This document shows, one piece after another, positions 33,899 through 42,087 of a stretch of 64,000 bases of DNA. A program made the translations under genes and the position numbers. The DNA comes from Gemmata massiliana (GTDB taxonomy: Bacteria; Planctomycetota; Planctomycetia; Gemmatales; Gemmataceae), in NCBI GenBank assembly GCA_000531095.1, contig HG799465.1, forward strand, positions 269,874 through 333,873. The letters are read 5' to 3'. Numbering within the stretch: the first letter of the stretch is position 1; every line of letters begins with the position of its first letter. The notes under the pieces were generated by a model. That model was not told the origin of the DNA, did not search any database, and worked only from the letters and a program-made list of their open reading frames with translations.

Positions 33899-34378
33899 TT
33901 ACTTTGGTTCCGTCTGGTTCCCGTATCGGTCCCGGGCGTGGTAGTAGTCATAAGGCGGGTCATCGTCCGTCAGTATCGCGGCCAGTTCATCCAGTGAGGC
34001 GGCGAACGGGAAAAACACTTCGCGCACGCTGGCTACGTGCCACATCGTCTCGTGGCAGATGTACCCCGCAGCGCCCAAATGTTCGCGAACGTCGATGGCG
34101 ACGGGATCACCGTTCGGGCACCCGCCGACAATCAAAAGCCCGTCACGAATTGCGATTGGTACGAAGTCTTTGTCGTTTGCTCCCAGTATCCCCTTTTCGG
34201 AATAGAAATTGAGCGCTCTGACCCCGCCCGCTTTTCCGAGGACGTAGCGGCTCACAACAGCGACGGCCTGTTCGGACAGGCCGTGGGAGCGGAGCCAATC
34301 GAGGAATACTGAACTGGGCTTACCCGGTTTGCCGCCGTATGTGCGATTGAGGTCCAGGAAGCGGGTGTCATTGTGCAT
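33899..34378 (-). CDS. SUKH (SMI1/KNR4)-like protein
   Basis: This 159-residue protein begins MHNDTRFLDLNRTYGGKPGK. The core FVPIAIRDGLLIVGGCPNGD, PVAIDVREHLGAAGYICHE and VFFPFAASLDELAAIL has the strand-loop-strand order of the SUKH superfamily (G-G-x-x-x-GD before the D-x-R/hydrophobic strand). SUKH proteins include toxin-immunity and regulatory proteins; no toxin is visible nearby. It lies 10 bases before the LLM monooxygenase. Immunity function is not claimed. Confidence 0.65.
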   Translation of the reverse strand: MHNDTRFLDLNRTYGGKPGKPSSVFLDWLRSHGLSEQAVAVVSRYVLGKAGGVRALNFYSEKGILGANDKDFVPIAIRDGLLIVGGCPNGDPVAIDVREHLGAAGYICHETMWHVASVREVFFPFAASLDELAAILTDDDPPYDYYHARDRYGNQTEPK

Positions 34379-34419
34379 GCTGTGTCCGAATCGGCTGGGT
34401 GGGCACATGCTGGGGGCAT

Positions 34420-35370
34420 TTACTTCGCCCGCGCCACCAGATAATCGACGAGCCGGGCGAACGGGTCAAATCCGACCACGTTGACCGCGTCGGCCACGAA
34501 GTTGGAGAGCGCGTTGACATCGTAATAGACGATTTTGCCGTCGCGATCATCAACCATGTACTCGATCCCGCCGACGTCGATCCCGGCCGTCTGCATGATC
34601 TTCTCGCACGCCGCGATCACCTCGGGCGGCGGCGTGTAGCCCTCTACCTTCAGCCCGGTTTTCGGCGCGTCAATGGGGCACGCGGCGCGGACCAGTTCGA
34701 CGCCGTCCGCGCGCTGGCAGATGTCCGCGGGGCACAGGTTGAACGATTCGCCGGTGGTGTAAACCTTGATCGCGTAGAGGAATTTTCCGCCGAGCGTTTC
34801 GACGCGGGTGATGTGCCCGCCGCGTGCCGGCACGAACTCCTGCACGAGCGCGGTGTGGTCCACGCCGAAATCGAGCTGGTTCGCTTCGACCGCCGCCGCG
34901 AGAACGTCGCGCGACGCGAACTTCACGATCCCCGCGCCGCTCCCGCCAATGTTGGCCTTCACCACCACCGGGAAGCGCAAGCCCTCGCTCGCCTCCACCG
35001 CCTTCGACGGGTGATTAATCACGCGCGAGTGCGGGTACGGCAGCCCGAGCGATTCGAGCAGCGTGAGCTGCCGCGCCTTGGAAATCTCGGTGGAAAAGCC
35101 GTTCAGCCCGTTCACGACCGGCACGCCGAGGCGCTCCAGGTGGGCCATAAACCCGACCGTGAAGAACATCCCCTGTACCCCGCCGCGCAGGTACGCGGAC
35201 GGGCTCATGCGGTTGAACACGAGCGCGTAGGGCGACGACTGCTCGCCCGGGTCGTAGACGTGCGCGCGCGGGTCGAGCCGGACGAACGGGATGTCCCGGC
35301 GCTCCAGTTCCGTGAACAGCGGCCGGAACCAGTCGGGGTGCTCGTGGTAGATGGCGAACGGCTTCCGCAT
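34420..35370 (-). CDS. ATP-grasp ligase (RimK/GshB-like)
   Basis: This 316-residue ATP-grasp enzyme joins a carboxylate to an amine or thiol through an acyl-phosphate. The N-terminal pre-ATP-grasp domain (MRKPFAIYHEHPDWFRPLF) is followed by the ATP-binding strands LRFPVVVKANIGGSGAGIVK and TALVQEFVPARGGHITRVE. The metal-binding end is VGGIEYMVDDRDGKIVYYDVN. It resembles alpha-L-glutamate ligases. It begins the minus-strand gene run that includes the SUKH-like protein and the LLM monooxygenase, so it may act with them on one small molecule. That link is inference. Confidence 0.82.
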   Translation of the reverse strand: MRKPFAIYHEHPDWFRPLFTELERRDIPFVRLDPRAHVYDPGEQSSPYALVFNRMSPSAYLRGGVQGMFFTVGFMAHLERLGVPVVNGLNGFSTEISKARQLTLLESLGLPYPHSRVINHPSKAVEASEGLRFPVVVKANIGGSGAGIVKFASRDVLAAAVEANQLDFGVDHTALVQEFVPARGGHITRVETLGGKFLYAIKVYTTGESFNLCPADICQRADGVELVRAACPIDAPKTGLKVEGYTPPPEVIAACEKIMQTAGIDVGGIEYMVDDRDGKIVYYDVNALSNFVADAVNVVGFDPFARLVDYLVARAK

Positions 35371-35804
35371 GTCGGACCCTCAAGGGATGCCAACGATTGT
35401 AGCCGCGACAGTCCCTCGCGTCACGCGGGTGCAATTTTCAATGTGGATAAAAATTCACTTATATTATTGTAAGCACTGAATCGATAGCGTAAAATACGGG
35501 GTATGCGGTCGCTCCTGGGTACACGGTCGGCGCGGGTCGGCTGGCGAAGCAACGTCCGCACCATGCGGGTGGCGGTTTCAGAACGGGGGACACGCGCCGG
35601 CACGGTGTAGGTCGCCAATCGGCCCGCGTCGACCGTGCGCCCAGGAGCGACCGCATTCCAAGAGATTGGCGAACGGCCGGTGTAAGCCGGTCGGTGAGAG
35701 GCTCCTCCTGCGTATCACCGCAAAGCACGAGCGAACGACCCGTATCGGCCGATCAGTATGCTGAATAGTTTCTGCCAAGTGCGAAAGTGATGGAGGTGAA
35801 AACG
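35371..35804. other. 434-bp intergenic region between divergent genes
   Basis: This lies between the divergently oriented ATP-grasp gene (-) and the DUF6188 gene (+). An AT-rich stretch at about 35440-35510 is likely promoter DNA. At 35667-35695 it holds a half-copy of the GGCGAACGGCCGGTGT repeat, whose full palindrome is at 50996-51067. No credible gene is seen. Confidence 0.5.
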
Positions 35805-36161
35805 ATGTACGGCGTCCCCAGTGAGTTAGACCTGAACTTTCTTCACGGCTCCGAGTTGATTCAGGTTCGCTTGGGCGTGCATCAGGTGCAGTTCATCTTT
35901 CACCCGGTCGGGGCTATCAATGTGGATGGCAAGTGGGAGCATCTGGGAGCGGATGGTTCGGTATTGGATCAGAGCGAGCCAGCTCCCCGAACCCGGCCTT
36001 TCCAGCTCCATCGACTGCTGGGACAGCGCGTCACGCAAACGCAAGTTACCCCGCCGACTTCCATTGCCGTGCGGTTCGAGAGTGGAGATACGCTGCGGAT
36101 ATTCGATAGCTCGAAGGAGTACGAGTCATTCACCATTCAGCCCGGTGACATCGTGGTCTGA
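35805..36161 (+). CDS. DUF6188-like small protein
   Basis: This 118-residue, mostly beta protein begins MYGVPSELDLNFLHGSELIQ. The pattern L-F-L-x-G-x-x-L-x-x-V-x-x-G-x-x-x-x-x-F-x-F (ELIQVRLGVHQVQFIFHP), a gap, then SIAVRFESGDTLRIFDSSKE matches the DUF6188 family. Members are often found beside toxin or accessory genes and may be immunity-like. ATG 35805 is chosen because GGAGGTGA lies 5 bases upstream. Function is unknown. Confidence 0.65.
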   Translation: MYGVPSELDLNFLHGSELIQVRLGVHQVQFIFHPVGAINVDGKWEHLGADGSVLDQSEPAPRTRPFQLHRLLGQRVTQTQVTPPTSIAVRFESGDTLRIFDSSKEYESFTIQPGDIVV

Positions 36162-36271
36162 ACCGGTTCAATCGCTTGAGAGCGCTGTTGCAGCACTGTG
36201 AGCAGGGCGTCGGTATCATTTCTTCATTGAGCAGGAGCCGTTAGGAACCATCGCACACGGGAGGACGGGTC

Positions 36272-36733
36272 GTGCCAGGTGGAACATACTTGTACCGGTG
36301 CGACCACTGCCCACTCATCCTCGAAGTCGGCGGGGGAACCGCCTGGAGAGAGGACGGGACCGTCATTCAGGAGGACGTTTGGGTCGCGTGCGGGACGTGC
36401 GGCACCATGCACCGACTGACCGCGCGCGACGGTACCTGCCAGGTGACCGCCTTCCCGGGTCCGGTTCGAGGGATGCGGACCGTGACTATTCTCGACGCAT
36501 GGGGCGACCCGGCCGAGACCTCCGAGTTCGCAGTGGAGGGGGAGCTGCGTCAGGCCGGGGAGCATGCCGGTGGTATCGCGAACCTCGGCCAGCTCCCGTG
36601 CGACCACTGCGGACAGATCGGGCGGATGGTGACGGTAGCAGATTTGCGGGCTCCCGATGGCCGGTACCGCGAAGTGGATTGTCCGGTGTGTGCCCACCCG
36701 CTGGACGGGTTCGGCCTCACGGACTGGATATGA
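36272..36733 (+). CDS. zinc-ribbon hypothetical protein
   Basis: This 153-residue protein has four CxxC knuckles in two pairs: CDHC (about residue 10), CGTC (about 42), CDHC (about 110) and CPVC (about 138). That is enough for two zinc ribbons. The segment between them (VTAFPGPVRGMRTVTILD) is beta-rich. GTG 36272 follows GGAGG at 7-8 bases. There is no signal or membrane segment. The family is not recognised, and a nucleic-acid or protein-binding role is only suggested by the ribbons. Confidence 0.6.
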   Translation: MPGGTYLYRCDHCPLILEVGGGTAWREDGTVIQEDVWVACGTCGTMHRLTARDGTCQVTAFPGPVRGMRTVTILDAWGDPAETSEFAVEGELRQAGEHAGGIANLGQLPCDHCGQIGRMVTVADLRAPDGRYREVDCPVCAHPLDGFGLTDWI

Positions 36734-36961
36734 CCGCCTGAGTGGTGCCGATTCTTCATTCGGCGCGAGGTATTCAGGGGCAACGAGTGGGCGGCTTTCC
36801 GAAAACGTGAGCAAATGTTAGCATGGAACGCTTTGGTATTGGAATTTCCAGGCGTTTATCGCGAAGCACGGCCACAAAAGGCGGCAAAAATGGAAGCGGA
36901 TGTTAGCCGCGCGGGGCAAAAAACGTCGAGATTGTAGCAACTCACCGCCAGGAAGCGGGCG

Positions 36962-37264
36962 TTACGCGGCGCTCGCGAACGGTCGCTGCGCGAACGTGTG
37001 AAGCTCCCATACCGCATCGAGCGCGGCGAAGAACCGCTCGCGCGTGTGGACCGCGGGGACTTGTGCCGCCCGCGTGCCCAGAGCCTTCCGCCAACCGGGT
37101 GCCGCGAGCCGTTCGCGAACCACTGCGGCCGTGCCACTCGGGTCGGTTCGCATGTCGATCGAGATGGCCGCGGCGCAGCGAGCAACTCGTCGTACCGGTC
37201 GAGCAGGCTGGTGACGGTGCGCGGGCCGAGTTGCACCGCGCGGCGGGGCGTCGAAAACGATCAA
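36962..37264 (-). pseudogene. decayed coding fragment of unknown origin
   Basis: This lies in the 577-bp stretch 36734-37310 that holds no intact gene. One minus-strand frame reads GTAAVVRERLAAPGWRKALG and RERFFAALDAVWELHTFAQR, which looks protein-like. The probable upstream part (QLGPRTVTSLLDRYDELLA) is in another frame, suggesting a frameshifted remnant. The family is not identified. The rest of the stretch (36734-36960) shows nothing recognisable. Confidence 0.3.
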
Positions 37265-37310
37265 TCATAAAGGCAATATTCAGAATGAATAACTGACGTG
37301 TGCTACGAAA

Positions 37311-37593
37311 GTGGGTGTGTTGCAGGAGTTCGCCATCGCGTACAACTTGGCCCACGTGGTGATGTGCGAGGCCGGGCACCGTCAGGGCGTGAGCCCGGAG
37401 CGGATCAGCTTCGCGGGCGCACTGCGGTGGCTCTCGTCCGCGCCGCCCGGCACCCCGTTACCCAGATTAGTCATCAACCCCGTGCGACCCGAGCAATGGT
37501 GTCAGAGGCGTCGAGCGAAGAAGTATCCCTACACATCTGCCCCAGAGCCGAATTCCGCAGACGCATACGGGGCCAACAACGTACACCTTCACT
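37311..37593 (+). pseudogene. C-terminal remnant of an IS4-family transposase
   Basis: The reading FAIAYNLAHVVMCEAGHRQG, VSPERISFAGALRWLSSAPP, PLPRLVINPVRP and RRRAKKYPYT matches the C-terminal end of planctomycete IS4-type transposases (AIxYNLVRxVMxEAxRRQ, then ISFxDALRWL, then NPxRPxRxEPRxxKRRPKxY). The DDE catalytic core is missing, and the last motif has already lost residues. It is an insertion-sequence fossil. Confidence 0.7.
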
Positions 37594-37714
37594 GAATGGC
37601 ATTCCGGGAGAATCGCTAAATCTCACGGATCCCATGAACAATGCAACTTCACTTCCCACGCGACTGAAATTCGTTGTGCGCGGCCGGCTCCAGAAATACC
37701 GAAACGAGTACGTG

Positions 37715-38389
37715 TCACTCGGCGGGTGTGACGCCCAGGATGATGACGAAGTTCGCGGCCAGTTCGCCGGTCTTCGACCCCTTCACTTTCTCGAAGTCCA
37801 CCGTGATCGCGTCGCGCTGCTTCTCGTTGCGCACGCTCTTCCAGATGCCGTCCTTCTCGTTACCCGGATCACCCTTCACATACAGTTGTGTGGTCAGCAG
37901 TTCCTTTTTCCCCTGTTTGATCTTGAAGTGAATGTGCGGCGTGCGTCCGGGGTACGGAACTGGTTTGATGGTGCGGAAGTAGTACTCACCCGTCTTGCCC
38001 GTCACGAACCGCCCGAAGCCCTGGAAGTTCTTGTCCTGCTGGTCCTTTTTCTCCGCGCTGTCGCCGGTGTGCAGGTACACCCCTTTGGCGTCGCACTGCC
38101 AGATCTCCACTACCGCGTTCTTCAGCGGGTTCCCCCGCGCATCGAGCACCTTGCCGGTCAGGTGCGCGATGTCGCCGACCGCCGGCGTAATCCCGTCGTT
38201 TATGATGAGGAGATCGTTGTCGGTGTCGAGTGGTAATTTGTTCGGGTAAAATGGCCCCTCGGTTTGGGCGGGGGTGCGGGTCAGTTCCTCGGCAAACGCG
38301 CCGCGCACGGTCCAGAACGGAGTGGTCGCCGCGATCGTGGCGGACGCAAGAAATGATCGACGGTTCGGCGGGAACAACGGACTACTCAT
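37715..38389 (-). CDS. intradiol ring-cleavage dioxygenase, Tat-exported
   Basis: This 224-residue protein belongs to the protocatechuate 3,4-dioxygenase-like family, whose members cleave aromatic diols or act as related non-haem Fe(III) enzymes. The N-terminal NRRSFLASATIAATTPF with paired Arg is a twin-arginine-type signal. Family text: TEGPFYPNKLPLDTD, LTGKVLDARGNPLKNAVVEI, WQCDAKGVYLH (first Tyr ligand region), YYFRTIKPVPYPGRTPHIHF (Tyr and His ligands). Exported stand-alone members are common in planctomycetes. The start at 38389 begins the signal. It sits between two transposase remnants, so it could be acquired cargo. Confidence 0.85.
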   Translation of the reverse strand: MSSPLFPPNRRSFLASATIAATTPFWTVRGAFAEELTRTPAQTEGPFYPNKLPLDTDNDLLIINDGITPAVGDIAHLTGKVLDARGNPLKNAVVEIWQCDAKGVYLHTGDSAEKKDQQDKNFQGFGRFVTGKTGEYYFRTIKPVPYPGRTPHIHFKIKQGKKELLTTQLYVKGDPGNEKDGIWKSVRNEKQRDAITVDFEKVKGSKTGELAANFVIILGVTPAE

Positions 38390-38465
38390 CGGGAACCCCC
38401 TTACGAATATAGAAACACGGGGCAGTTTAACGCCGCCGCTGGAGAAAATACAGCGGGCATTCAAA

Positions 38466-39028
38466 AGGGCGTTACAGAAGCCCCGCACTCCGTTACTTCG
38501 TGCGGTGACCCGGGACCGCCTGGAGATAGCCCTGATGTCGGCAGCCGGGTGGTCGGCTCCCAAGATCGCCGGTCACTTGGGCCGTCACCCGCGCACGGTC
38601 CGGGCGGCCCCTCAAGGGGTTCGCCACACGGGGCACCGAGGCGCTCCACCCCGACACACCCGATCCCACCCCGGACCACGACCGATAAATTGTCCGAATT
38701 GTTCGGCCAAGAGCGAAGCTGTCCGTCGCCGAAGTCGCGCGTGGGCAAGAAGCTGCTACACCTGGAAGCGGGCACGCGACGGTGGCCCACGCGCCGGGTC
38801 GTCGGGAGTGGGTCCGTGATGACGACGGGAACGGGATTCGCGAGGTCCACCACAACACGCTCGAAGGGCTGCGGGCGGCCTTGCGCACATTCCTCCGATC
38901 GTTGCGGAATCAGCACGCACGACCTTGTTGTACGTCCCCGTCTTCCAGTGGGCGTGCAACAAGGTCGGCGTGGCCGGCGTGGTCCGCACTCTGCTTGGGC
39001 TGCCACGGCCCACCTCGACGCCTCGTGA
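38466..39028 (+). pseudogene. decayed IS630-type transposase
   Basis: The first 35 codons read TRDRLEIALMSAAGWSAPKI and AGHLGRHPRTVR, the N-terminal helix-turn-helix of IS630 transposases. They then break into another frame (KGFATRGTEALHPDTPD). Near 38850-38900 NTLEGLRAALRTFLRSLRN resembles the C-terminal end of the same family. Stops and frame changes occur between them. No terminal repeats were identified, so the boundaries are approximate. Confidence 0.5.
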
Positions 39029-39140
39029 GCCAAAATTTCTACCGAGCAACGACCAGTAGCCCGCCCTAAAAAAAGTTCGCGTGCCGCGGGAGCGTCAAAC
39101 GGGAATATGTGTCAATAACGCTCCCGACGGAGGACGAACG

Positions 39141-41966
39141 GTGCCTACCCACACGCTCACTCAGATCGCGTCCCGGCTCCGGAAACAACCGGATTCGACG
39201 GGAACCGACGCGACCGACCGCGACCTGCTCGAGCGCTTCCTCGACGCGCACGACGAGGAAGCGTTCGAGGCGCTCGTCCGCCGGCACGACCGGCTCGTGC
39301 GCTCGGCCATCACGAAAGTGCTCCCGGACGCACACGACGCGGACGATGCGTTCCAGGCCACGTTCCTCGTGCTCGTGCGGCGCGCGAAGGCCATCGACTG
39401 GCGCGCCGGGTTGGGTCCGTGGCTGTACGGCGTCGCGCACCGCGTCGCGGTCAAGGCGCGCGACGCGGGGCACGCCCGCACCCGCAAAGAAAAGGACGCG
39501 AAGGCACGCGCCCCGGGCGCCGCGCCGGACCTCTCGTGGCGCGAAGCGTGCGTGCTGCTCCACGCCGAACTCGACAAGCTCCCGGACCGCTACCGGCTTC
39601 CCCTGTTGCTCTGCTACTTGGAAGACAAAACGCGCGACGAAGCAGCGGCGGCCCTCAAGGTCACGATCGGCACGGTGAAGGGGCGGCTCGAGCGCGGGCG
39701 GGAAATGCTCCGCACGCGGCTCGCCCGGCGCGGGGTCGCACTCTCGGTCGGGCTACTGGCCGCAGCCGCCGGTGCCCCCGCGGGCGCAAGTAACTCTTCC
39801 GCGGTGGCGGCGGTACTGGACGCCGTGCGCGGGTCGGCGCGCCCTCGGGCACTCGGGCTCGCGCGGGAGGTAACAGCCTCTTCGCTCCTGTCGAAGCTGA
39901 CGAACACGATCGCGGGCGTACTCGGTTTGGTTGCGGTGACATGCATTCTGGCCGCGGGCAGTGCGAAATCACCTGAACTCGACGAGAAAGACAAGGCCCC
40001 ACAACCGGCCCCGGCTGCTAAACCCGATGCGAAGCCGGCCGCTGCGGAGGTGAAAGGGAACGAGCCGCGGCCGATGATCGCTACCGTGACGGTCAAAAAG
40101 CCGGACGGCAAACCCGCGACCGGCGCGAGCGTGAGCGTCTGGGCCGAAAGAAAGCAGCAAGCTACGGGAACGACGGACGCAAACGGGCGAGCCGAGCTAA
40201 CGGTCCCGCAGTCCTTTGAGAAGGTCGTCGCGGTTGCATTCGCGCCGGGATTCGCACCGGATTGGGCCGAGTTGTCGTCTAAAACATCGCCCTCGGGCGC
40301 TATGCGGAGTGAACTCACGCTCCAGGAAGACGCGGTGGCCCTGGAGGGGCGCGTGACCGACCTGGAAGGGCTCCCCGTTGCGAACCTCCCGGTCGCGATC
40401 GAGCGCATCGGTCGTCCGAAGCCGGACAAAACGCTCGACGACTTCGTCCGGGTGAAACAGGAACAGCGCTCACGAGGGCTCACGTCGCTGTTCGACCTGG
40501 ACTCGATCCCGGCCGAAGCCGTCGGGCTGCCGAAGCAGGTCGTGACGGATAAGAGCGGGAAATTCAAGATCACCGGTATCGGGAAGGACCGCGCGGCGCG
40601 GATCACCACGCGCGGCGAAACGACCGAACACCTCCAGGTGCGCGTCGTCACACGGACCCTCGAACCGAAACTCGAACAGCACGGGCCGTTCGGCCTGCAC
40701 GGGTCGAAGTTCACGTTGCGCATCGGTCCGGCGCGCCCGATCGTGGGGACGATCCGCGACGCGAAGACCGGCGCCGGTGTGCCCGGTATGAAGGTCGCCG
40801 AACTGATCGCGAACATCTGCGAGACCGCGACCGACAAGGACGGCCGGTTCCGGCTCGTGGGTGTGAGAAAGGAGATCCGGTACATGCTCGGCACCGGGTC
40901 GCTGGGCACGGCCCCGTACTTCGACACGAATCTGGTGATCGAAGACCCACCGGGGCTGGGTGACATCTCCGCGGACATGAAAGTCCAGCGCGGAGTGGTC
41001 GCGATCGGGCGCGTGCTCGACGCGGCCGGTAAACCAGTCAAAGGGTCGATGTTCTACTCCTGGGCGCACGACAACCCGCACGCTAAGGAGTACCTGGAAC
41101 TCACTGACACACGAATCAGCGTCAGTATCAGTGGCTGGCACCAACTGAACCACGACGGCCGGTACAAGTTACTCGTCCTCCCCGGCGAAGGTGCGATCGG
41201 CGTGTGCGCCAGCCCCGAAGACGCCTTCCAGCGCCTCAACGCCCAGGTCGAGCTGGCCAAGCACAAAGTCGATTCGTTCCCGGGCGACGCGCTGCACGCG
41301 GTGGTCGCGGTGAACATCGATCCGAAAGAACCGAAGACGCTGACGCACGATTTCGCACTGACGTCCGGCAAATCGCGCCCGCTCGTGGTTCAGGGAATCG
41401 ACGGGAAATTGCCCAACAAGCTGCTCGCGGTCGGACACACGGAGAGCGCTGAAGCGAAGCGGGTGACGGGGGACACGTTCAAGATCGCCGGTCTCTCACC
41501 GTCGCGCACGCGAGCCGTGGTCTTTCTCGATGAAGCGCAGACGGTCGGCGCGGTCGCGACCGTGTCCGGTGACGCCGAAACGCCTGTCACTGTCGCGCTG
41601 GAGAAACTCGGTTCGGTCTCCGGGCGCGTGTTCGACGCGGACGGGGCGCCTGGGGCCGGGGCCGATGTCCGCGTATGGCTCGTTCTCGCCCGCGCGAAGT
41701 ACGACAACTTGCCCGACGAAGTGTTCGCGGACCGCGGCGCGCTCGGAATCGATGCCGGCGCGTGGCAGCGGTTCACGGGGCGCGAGACCAAGACCGACAA
41801 GAACGGTCGGTTCAAGCTCGAGGGGCTCCTGCCCGGCCAGCAGTACCGACTCGTCGCCGGGTTCCACCCGGAAAAGAAGGACGGCGAACTCCTCCACGAG
41901 CGGGCCAACTTGACCGTGAAGCCCGGCGAAACGACCGATCTGGGTGATCTGAAACCCAAGAAGTGA
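39141..41966 (+). CDS. ECF sigma factor fused to a membrane segment and carboxypeptidase-regulatory-like domains (first of two)
   Basis: Residues about 25-190 of this 941-residue protein are a complete ECF sigma: region 2 (DEEAFEALVRRHDRLVRSAI, DADDAFQATFLVLVRRA) and region 4 (LPDRYRLPLLLCYLEDKTRD, KVTIGTVKGRLERGREML). A hydrophobic segment around residues 255-272 (TIAGVLGLVAVTCILAAG) follows. The remaining 650 residues contain repeated carboxypeptidase-regulatory/CNA-B-like units (VTVKKPDGKPATGASVSV, GRVTDLEGLPVANLPVAIE, GTIRDAKTGAGVPGM). GTG 39141 has GGAGG 7 bases upstream. This fits the planctomycete ECF class with long C-terminal extensions, which presumably holds the sigma factor at the membrane and couples it to an outer sensor. 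Confidence 0.88.
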   Translation: MPTHTLTQIASRLRKQPDSTGTDATDRDLLERFLDAHDEEAFEALVRRHDRLVRSAITKVLPDAHDADDAFQATFLVLVRRAKAIDWRAGLGPWLYGVAHRVAVKARDAGHARTRKEKDAKARAPGAAPDLSWREACVLLHAELDKLPDRYRLPLLLCYLEDKTRDEAAAALKVTIGTVKGRLERGREMLRTRLARRGVALSVGLLAAAAGAPAGASNSSAVAAVLDAVRGSARPRALGLAREVTASSLLSKLTNTIAGVLGLVAVTCILAAGSAKSPELDEKDKAPQPAPAAKPDAKPAAAEVKGNEPRPMIATVTVKKPDGKPATGASVSVWAERKQQATGTTDANGRAELTVPQSFEKVVAVAFAPGFAPDWAELSSKTSPSGAMRSELTLQEDAVALEGRVTDLEGLPVANLPVAIERIGRPKPDKTLDDFVRVKQEQRSRGLTSLFDLDSIPAEAVGLPKQVVTDKSGKFKITGIGKDRAARITTRGETTEHLQVRVVTRTLEPKLEQHGPFGLHGSKFTLRIGPARPIVGTIRDAKTGAGVPGMKVAELIANICETATDKDGRFRLVGVRKEIRYMLGTGSLGTAPYFDTNLVIEDPPGLGDISADMKVQRGVVAIGRVLDAAGKPVKGSMFYSWAHDNPHAKEYLELTDTRISVSISGWHQLNHDGRYKLLVLPGEGAIGVCASPEDAFQRLNAQVELAKHKVDSFPGDALHAVVAVNIDPKEPKTLTHDFALTSGKSRPLVVQGIDGKLPNKLLAVGHTESAEAKRVTGDTFKIAGLSPSRTRAVVFLDEAQTVGAVATVSGDAETPVTVALEKLGSVSGRVFDADGAPGAGADVRVWLVLARAKYDNLPDEVFADRGALGIDAGAWQRFTGRETKTDKNGRFKLEGLLPGQQYRLVAGFHPEKKDGELLHERANLTVKPGETTDLGDLKPKK

Positions 41967-42087
41967 ATCGTCCTCCCACTTCCGCGTGCCGGCTATACGA
42001 CCCGGCGCACGGAACTCACTTGCGTGAAGACAAAATTCGGTCGGCGCACATGACCTTCACGAAGAAACCGTGAGTGGGAGGTCCATC

